Source: Xanthobacteraceae bacterium
Lineage (GTDB): Bacteria; Pseudomonadota; Alphaproteobacteria; Rhizobiales; Xanthobacteraceae
Assembly: GCA_030043175.1 (NCBI GenBank)
Contig: JASHYD010000374.1
Span: 1-7,348, forward strand
Direction: 5' to 3'
DNA: 7,348 bases
Below are positions 6,075-7,348 of the stretch, in pieces. The notes under the pieces are model-generated. The model was given only the letters and a program-made list of their open reading frames with translations. It did no database searches and was not told the origin of the DNA. Numbering within the stretch: the stretch's first letter is position 1; every line of letters starts with the position of its first letter. The translations under genes and the position numbers were made by a program.

Positions 6075-6416
6075 TTACCGGGCGCCGGCCGGTGCAGCTT
6101 GCGGCGGTATGGTCTTGATGTATTGGACGATGTCGTCGATCTGCGCAGGCTCGAAATAGTAGCGGAAGCCCGGCATCCGCGGCGTGCCGTTGCTGATGTA
6201 TTCACGGATCAGCTCCTCGTCGCCGCCCAGGGTCTCGCGCGACAACACCGGTCCGTATTGGCGGGTCCGCTGCTGCACGACAGTGTGGCAGACGCCGCAA
6301 GACTGGCTGAACAGGCGCAACCCCTCCCGCTGGGTACCGTTGAATGCCGCGTCTTGAGCGAGAACGCCGGATGCCGAGACAACCACGAACGCGGCTGCCG
6401 AAAACCCTCGTAGCAT
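6075..6416 (-). CDS. small periplasmic class I-like cytochrome c
   Basis: The 113-aa protein begins at ATG 6416, with GGAGGAA about 6 bases upstream. Residues 1-20 are a signal peptide (hydrophobic core AAAFVVVSASGVLA, cut near LAQ). The mature part of about 93 residues has one heme-binding CGVCH (C40, C43, H44) and a PRMPGF segment whose M81 is the probable sixth ligand, 37 residues after the His as in small class I cytochromes. A C-terminal helix (IDDIVQYIKTI, 93-103) is typical of the fold. It is the first gene of a likely two-gene unit with the heme-propeller fusion; the 88-base gap between them shows no terminator. Its probable job is to carry electrons between that protein and the respiratory chain, which is inference from proximity. 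Confidence 0.9.
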   Translation of the reverse strand: MLRGFSAAAFVVVSASGVLAQDAAFNGTQREGLRLFSQSCGVCHTVVQQRTRQYGPVLSRETLGGDEELIREYISNGTPRMPGFRYYFEPAQIDDIVQYIKTIPPQAAPAGAR

Positions 6417-6718
6417 TGCTGATTCCTCCGACCCTTTTGGGCTTTCTCACGAGCTTGATTGCGTTGATCTTACTCCGAGGGCGAGGGCTTCACAATGAGC
6501 TGGAGGGAGTGCGATGGCAGGTGTCTCCACCGCAGCGGCGCGGGTTTGGCACGGTCGTATGCAAGAGATGGCCGAGCGCAGCGTGGGCGGCAAAGTCGAT
6601 CTTGATGATGCCCCCTCTCGGGTGACCGGGCTAACGCATTGCAAGGAACGTTTGTCCCTAAGGTCGGCGACGGACGGCGTGGCGTCGAGCCAAGCCCGCG
6701 CCCAAAAATGACCGCCGG
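6417..6718. other. 302-bp gap without a convincing gene
   Basis: This stretch separates the dioxygenase beta gene from the cytochrome gene, both on the minus strand. It holds the promoter candidate at 6467-6495. Just past the beta stop, a weak stem (GCCG/CGGC, overlapping the end of the coding sequence) is followed by five Ts on the minus strand (6708-6704), a poor terminator candidate. A 65-codon reading frame on the plus strand (6514-6711) has a decent GGAGGGA upstream but a composition unlike a real protein. I see no RNA gene or repeat. Confidence 0.5.
6467..6495 (-). promoter_or_regulatory. candidate sigma-70-like promoter for the cytochrome/propeller unit
   Basis: Read on the minus strand, TTGTGA (6495-6490) and TAAGAT (6472-6467) are separated by 17 bases, each matching the consensus at four of six positions. 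The -10 box ends about 50 bases before the cytochrome start codon, a sensible leader length. Such matches are common by chance in a gap of this size, so support is modest. Confidence 0.35.
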
Positions 6719-7219
6719 CTAAATCGGCACGGCCATCGCCTCGAAGGCGGAATCGCAATTGATGAGGTCGACGCGCTTCTGGACGATGCAGAAGCTCACG
6801 CCGTCACGGCGCAGGCGATGGTGCTGGCGGCCAGCGAACACGCGTTGCTGCTCGTCGCGATATTCCACCATGATAACGGTCGAACCGACGACATATTCGC
6901 CTTTGCTCTCGTCGACTGACTCAACCGTCACGTTGCCAACGAGGTGTGCGGTGCGCGAAGGCGGCGTCTGCACGTGGATGCGCGGATGCTCGAGCCGTTC
7001 GATACGCGTGCGCATCAAGTCGCGATCGTCATAGAACAGCGAGGCCTGATCGAACGGGCTTGGCTGATCGGGCACCGCGGGCACCCAATAAGTGCCGTCC
7101 TCAGCGAACAGCGCCATCCAGTCGCGGAAGCGCCGCTCGTCGAGCAGCCGCGCCTCATGCACGATAAAGTCCTGGAACAACGCGCAATCGATCGCAGCCG
7201 CGCCGGTCGGCGCATTCAT
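6719..7219 (-). CDS. aromatic-ring-hydroxylating dioxygenase, beta (small) subunit
   Basis: The 166-aa product matches the Ring_hydroxyl_B family in length and motifs: FIVHEARLLDERRFRDWMALFAEDGTYWVP is recognisable across residues 18-47, then SLFYDDRDLMRTRIERL at 60-76, and SRTAHLVGNV at 88-97. Beta subunits have a cystatin-like/NTF2-like fold, carry no cofactor and complete the alpha3beta3 oxygenase, whose alpha subunit holds the Rieske cluster and mononuclear iron. The ATG at 7219 is chosen because it overlaps the alpha stop as TGATG, a usual translational-coupling arrangement; the longer TTG-started frame from 7249 would run into the alpha gene. The enzyme would add both atoms of O2 to an aromatic ring in the cytoplasm. 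Which substrate (benzoate-like, biphenyl-like or other) cannot be told from the beta subunit. Ferredoxin and reductase genes are not in view. Confidence 0.93.
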   Translation of the reverse strand: MNAPTGAAAIDCALFQDFIVHEARLLDERRFRDWMALFAEDGTYWVPAVPDQPSPFDQASLFYDDRDLMRTRIERLEHPRIHVQTPPSRTAHLVGNVTVESVDESKGEYVVGSTVIMVEYRDEQQRVFAGRQHHRLRRDGVSFCIVQKRVDLINCDSAFEAMAVPI

Positions 7220-7348
7220 CACGCCGCCTCGCGCATATAACCGAGCCACGCCTTGTACTGCGCGCGCACCACCATTTCGTGGGTGGCGAGACCGCGTGTG
7301 GCATTGAGCTCGCGATCTGGCTCCTCGTCTCCGAGCCCGCGCGATACA
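7219..7348 (-). CDS. aromatic-ring-hydroxylating dioxygenase, alpha (large) subunit, C-terminal end
   Basis: The minus-strand frame from 7347 to the TGA at 7221-7219 encodes 42 residues, with SRGLGDEEPDRELNATRGL, then ATHEMVVRAQYKAWLGYM, ending REAA. This tail, a short linker with a final helix containing R-Y-W residues, is typical of Rieske oxygenase large subunits and is immediately followed by the beta gene with a one-base overlap. The Rieske (CxH...CxxH) and iron-binding residues lie outside the window. Identification rests on the tail's character and, chiefly, on its coupling to the beta subunit. Confidence 0.82.
   Translation of the reverse strand, partial: VSRGLGDEEPDRELNATRGLATHEMVVRAQYKAWLGYMREAA

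Noticed and set aside
6447..6758. 103-codon minus-strand frame across the gap and the end of the beta gene
   Set aside because: It overlaps the dioxygenase beta gene in another frame, shows no domain-like pattern and has no ribosome binding site I can support.
7220..7249. TTG start giving a 176-aa dioxygenase beta subunit
   Set aside because: It would overlap the alpha gene by about 30 bases; the ATG at 7219 overlapping the alpha stop as TGATG is the normal arrangement.

Overview
The window is GC-rich and densely coded. Codon choice, Ala/Gly-rich proteins and SD-led genes suggest an alphaproteobacterium, most likely of the Bradyrhizobium/Rhodopseudomonas kind. That placement is an inference from style and family; no rRNA or other marker gene is present.

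Layout. (a) 1-580 (+) is the C-terminal part of an SCP2/SCP-x type thiolase. (b) 581-829 is an intergenic region with a near-consensus promoter whose 17-bp spacer is filled by a palindrome. (c) 830-2888 (+) is a two-gene unit of unknown function: a 163-aa secreted protein and a 516-aa secreted protein made of two homologous halves. (d) 2889-2968 separates convergent genes and holds a perfect 10-bp-stem hairpin. (e) 3868-2969 (-) encodes an exported metallo-beta-lactamase-fold protein of the N-acyl homoserine lactonase type, preceded by a leader with two consecutive inverted repeats. (f) 4110-4077 (-) is a strong intrinsic terminator that insulates the lactonase from the gene upstream. (g) 6416-4133 (-) looks like a two-gene unit: a small periplasmic cytochrome c and a 617-aa exported fusion of a carboxypeptidase-regulatory-like domain, a heme-c site and a Vgb-like beta-propeller. 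(h) 6417-6718 is a 302-bp gap with a plausible promoter for (g). (i) 7348-6719 (-) holds the last 42 codons of a Rieske-type ring-hydroxylating dioxygenase alpha subunit and the complete beta subunit, joined by a TGATG overlap.

How it may work together. The edges are cytoplasmic catabolic enzymes: a ring-hydroxylating oxygenase, and a thiolase able to cleave or condense acyl-CoA intermediates. The five complete genes between them all appear to be exported. The picture is an aromatic or lipid catabolism locus carrying a periplasmic accessory module: heme-c electron transfer, a propeller that could bind or act on a substrate, a metallo-hydrolase that could open a lactone, and Ig-like secreted proteins. 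The link between the parts is inferred only from proximity. The least described elements are the duplicated 516-aa protein with its small partner and the heme-propeller fusion with its cytochrome partner. No RNA genes, CRISPR arrays, insertion sequences or transposases were seen.
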